From positions 1 through 14,349 of the forward strand of contig CAZNVB010000075.1 in the NCBI GenBank assembly GCA_964576265.1: a stretch of 14,349 nucleotides of DNA. The letters run 5' to 3'. Shown one piece after another: positions 13,101-14,349 of the stretch. This DNA is from CAZNVB01 sp964576265 (GTDB taxonomy: Bacteria > Acidobacteriota > Aminicenantia > Aminicenantales > UBA8522). The position numbers and the translations under genes are program-made. Numbering within the stretch: position 1 is the first letter of the stretch; every line of letters begins with the position of its first letter. The notes below the pieces were generated by a model. The model saw only the letters and a list, made by a program, of their open reading frames with translations. It had not been told where the DNA came from and did not search any database.

Positions 13101-14349
13101 CCCGGATGAACTTCGAATCCTGGCCGCCGATCTCGATCACCGTGTCGACATCGGGGTCGAGGGAAACAGCCGCGCGGGCATGGGCTGTGATCTCGTTGAT
13201 AACGAGATCGGCGTGGATCAGCTTGCCGATCATCTGCCGTCCCGATCCGGTCGTCCCCGCAGCCAAGAACTCAAACTTGAGGCTGTGCACTTCTTCAAGT
13301 GCGGTCAGGACCTTGAACAACCTCTTGACAGCGCCGAGCGGATCCGAACTCGTATAGGTATACAGTCCGAGAAGCACCCGGCCACTGCCTTCCATCAGCG
13401 CCAATTTCGTGCTCGTCGATCCGATATCGATGCCGAGATAAACGCGATAAAATTTTCCCCGGCCGAGGTTTTCAAAGAGCGAAATCTCGACCTCGTCTTG
13501 ATGCCGAGTGAGGACTGCCGAAAAATCGGGATAATCCGAGCGCTTAAGGGCAAGGGCTGGGTTAAGCGGAACAGCGTCGTCGCGGCGGCTGACCCGAGCT
13601 TTAAGGACGGCGGCCGGATCGATTTCCTTCTCGGCCAGGAGGGCGGCTCCCAAAGCGGGGACGAGTTCGGCCCGAGGGACGACTTCGATCCTTCGACCGA
13701 GGATCGTTTCGAGGGTTGAAACGACGCGCCGGTTCAGGGCCACTCCTCCGGCGAGATAGATTTTTCCCAGGCTGTCTGCCTTTTTGAGCAGGGTGTCGGC
13801 GAGGCAGCGGGCGACGCCGTCGCAGAGGCCGGCGGCGATCCCGGCCGGAGAATGTCCCTGCTGCTGGCAGTGGATAAGGTCGGTCTTGGCAAAAACAGCG
13901 CAGCGCGTGGCAATCGAGGGAGCGATTCCTTCAAACCCGGCCGCAATTTCCGATAGCTCGGCTGTGCTGATCCCAAGCCGGCCAGCCTGCTGGTCGAGAA
14001 AGACTCCGGTTCCCGAGGCGCAGTCGGTGTTGATAGCGTGGCCGCTGTAGCTCCCGTCGCTGTTGAGCCTGATTAGATAGATATTCTCCCCGCCGATGAG
14101 GAGGAGAGAATCTGGGTTTTTTCGCGCGGCCCATTTCGCTCCCTCGACCGCGGCCACAACCTCGTTGATCCTCAGAAATTCGGGGAAGGCCTTCGCTCCC
14201 CGGCCGGTGACGCCGATGAGCGGCCGGGAATCGCTTCCGAAATTCAGCCCTTCGGCCAGCACGCCGCCGATATCACCGTGATGAAGCCGATAGGATGCGG
14301 AGATCAATCTGCCGTCGAGGAGGACGGCGATTCCGATAGCGACCGAACC
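10186..14349 (-). CDS. Giant acyl-CoA dehydratase activase-related fusion: two ASKHA ATPase modules plus DUF2229/HgdB-like regions (N-terminus cut by window edge)
   Basis: At least 1387 residues; the frame stays open to the right edge, and probably only about ten residues are missing. Residues are numbered from the first one visible. Module 1 (about 1-262) is a BadF/HgdC-type ATPase with Cys110 (CASGTG) and Cys150 (RCAVFAK). Module 2 (about 300-565) has the phosphate loop DIGSTSTK (308-315), TGSGR (368-372), GGQDSK (408-413), Cys431 (CAAGTGSF) and Cys469 (RCTVY). A CxxCxxxC cluster (Cys585, 588, 592, plus Cys610) follows. A DUF2229-like region starts near 654 (IGLPRALPLVEY). HgdB-like segments run from about 834 to the end with Cys919 (FRCSPD), Cys1036 (GGECVP), Cys1071 (LGCN) and Cys1324-1325. 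In the homologous two-component system a homodimeric activase with one bridging [4Fe-4S] cluster fires low-potential electrons into a dehydratase on ATP hydrolysis; here both roles seem joined in one cytosolic chain. The substrate is unknown. An SDR gene follows in the operon. Confidence 0.88.
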   Translation of the reverse strand, partial: GSVAIGIAVLLDGRLISASYRLHHGDIGGVLAEGLNFGSDSRPLIGVTGRGAKAFPEFLRINEVVAAVEGAKWAARKNPDSLLLIGGENIYLIRLNSDGSYSGHAINTDCASGTGVFLDQQAGRLGISTAELSEIAAGFEGIAPSIATRCAVFAKTDLIHCQQQGHSPAGIAAGLCDGVARCLADTLLKKADSLGKIYLAGGVALNRRVVSTLETILGRRIEVVPRAELVPALGAALLAEKEIDPAAVLKARVSRRDDAVPLNPALALKRSDYPDFSAVLTRHQDEVEISLFENLGRGKFYRVYLGIDIGSTSTKLALMEGSGRVLLGLYTYTSSDPLGAVKRLFKVLTALEEVHSLKFEFLAAGTTGSGRQMIGKLIHADLVINEITAHARAAVSLDPDVDTVIEIGGQDSKFIRVQRGAVVQAIMNYICAAGTGSFIEEQAKRLNVSLEDFSALALGRSGPVISDRCTVYMERDISRFLAEGWPREELMASVLHSVRDNYLMRVVGQAKLGERICFQGATARNKALVAAFEGAIGKPIRVSRFCHLAGALGVCLLLDERRPARSSFLGLKFFRTSHAQRTEICGYCRNRCQITIVDTGDERAAWGFQCGREYEDSGHKEKSFPFDSIQKVYARARESTRLKPLAEPTRPEKIGLPRALPLVEYLPFWEDFFASLGFRTVCSPQHKDILARGKRQARAEFCSPILLAHGHADWLQEEGADFVFFPVMIQGPRSEPKVKRNFFCYYTSYLPVMLRNSDLFSEKKNLLSPLVDLRLDPEETADSLSQAIGKPLRLLKRDIRRALDESLKAFLALKNARRELGENILAEVERRDEMAIVLLGRPYNLLDRSLNRGIPDLIQQAGVRVLTQDTLPLESLSPRYTGDYLNKVHWHYGKSILRAAELVIQSKRLFPVYVTNFRCSPDAFLMNYFKEIMERQGRPYLILQLDELSSEVGYQTRIEAALESFRNWERRPAQTIRPVTFLPLRKDRVWLIPHIDDSATHLGRAVLERFGYEAVVCEENAESIIEGLRRVGGGECVPVAAILGGLIKTVEKAGLPASRTAAIIPTSYLGCNFPQIPLAVQAGLKKAGFEEMKIFTTDVAGQQFALPLSLALLKSYIMGGLINQMTARVRPYEESAGETEEVRKASLGKIGRTIVGKKDVLQAFKRIVADFAAIRRRGSDERRPMLIILGDLYVTSNSAFNRNVEGAIEAAGGEAWPSSFIDISYFSYLNRIEKSRRDRDLASLAQAKALNAFVRYHDLQFRKAAAPVLGGLHPLLGGSLLKKLRKIGIPPELGGESAQNLLKVFYYLEHFRPDGFVHINPLYCCPGVVSRALLDWLEQAFGVPVIHLFYDGIHDPNENLEPYIYYLKKRKEAAVTAQRFVWGSDRL

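Overview
This window is a compact, GC-rich stretch of bacterial chromosome on which ten complete genes and two edge-truncated genes can be read. There are no RNA genes, insertion sequences, prophage genes or CRISPR arrays. The gene set includes methylmalonyl-CoA handling, a giant ATP-driven acyl-CoA dehydratase activase homologue, a catabolic-type threonine dehydratase and a lysine-pathway decarboxylase. It suggests an anaerobic or facultative amino-acid and peptide fermenter. An Acidobacteriota/Aminicenantes-like lineage is my best guess from gene content and codon style, but it is only a guess because no marker gene is present.

Layout, left to right. Positions 1-621 (+) hold the tail of an unidentified gene followed by a small flavodoxin-like protein. 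Positions 663-3211 (-) form an operon in the order acyl-CoA dehydrogenase, MeaB GTPase, methylmalonyl-CoA epimerase. It is driven by a recognisable promoter at 3242-3270. Positions 3334-3615 (+) encode a 93-residue membrane-anchored metal-binding-type protein. It meets an acylphosphatase (3612-3890, -) tail to tail. Diverging from the acylphosphatase is a ThiD-type kinase (3938-4798, +). It runs tail to tail into an orphan ABC substrate-binding protein (4784-5779, -), which lies downstream of a threonine dehydratase (5857-6834, -). Diverging from that is a two-gene operon, a DUF72 protein (7066-7965, +) and a diaminopimelate decarboxylase-like enzyme (7985-9226, +). Positions 9233-14349 (-) hold a two-gene operon: a fusion protein of at least 1387 residues, cut by the right edge, followed by a TIGR01777-type SDR epimerase.

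Metabolic links. Threonine dehydratase makes 2-oxobutyrate, which yields propionyl-CoA. MeaB and the epimerase serve the methylmalonyl-CoA mutase route between propionyl-CoA and succinyl-CoA, and the acyl-CoA dehydrogenase would feed it from branched-chain or short-chain acyl-CoAs. The mutase itself is not in the window. The giant protein combines two ATPase (ASKHA) activase modules with HgdB-like segments in one chain. It looks like a self-contained ATP-driven low-potential electron injector of unknown substrate.

The two most noteworthy signals are outside the enzyme list. First, four genes that begin a transcript have a -10-like box only about 9-14 bases before the ATG and no convincing Shine-Dalgarno, whereas genes inside operons mostly have one; this points to leaderless mRNAs. 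Second, the DUF72 protein ends in QLDLF, a near-perfect bacterial sliding-clamp-binding pentapeptide. No gene-free stretch exceeds 300 bases; the longest is the 231-base divergent region 6835-7065, which holds the two promoters described.
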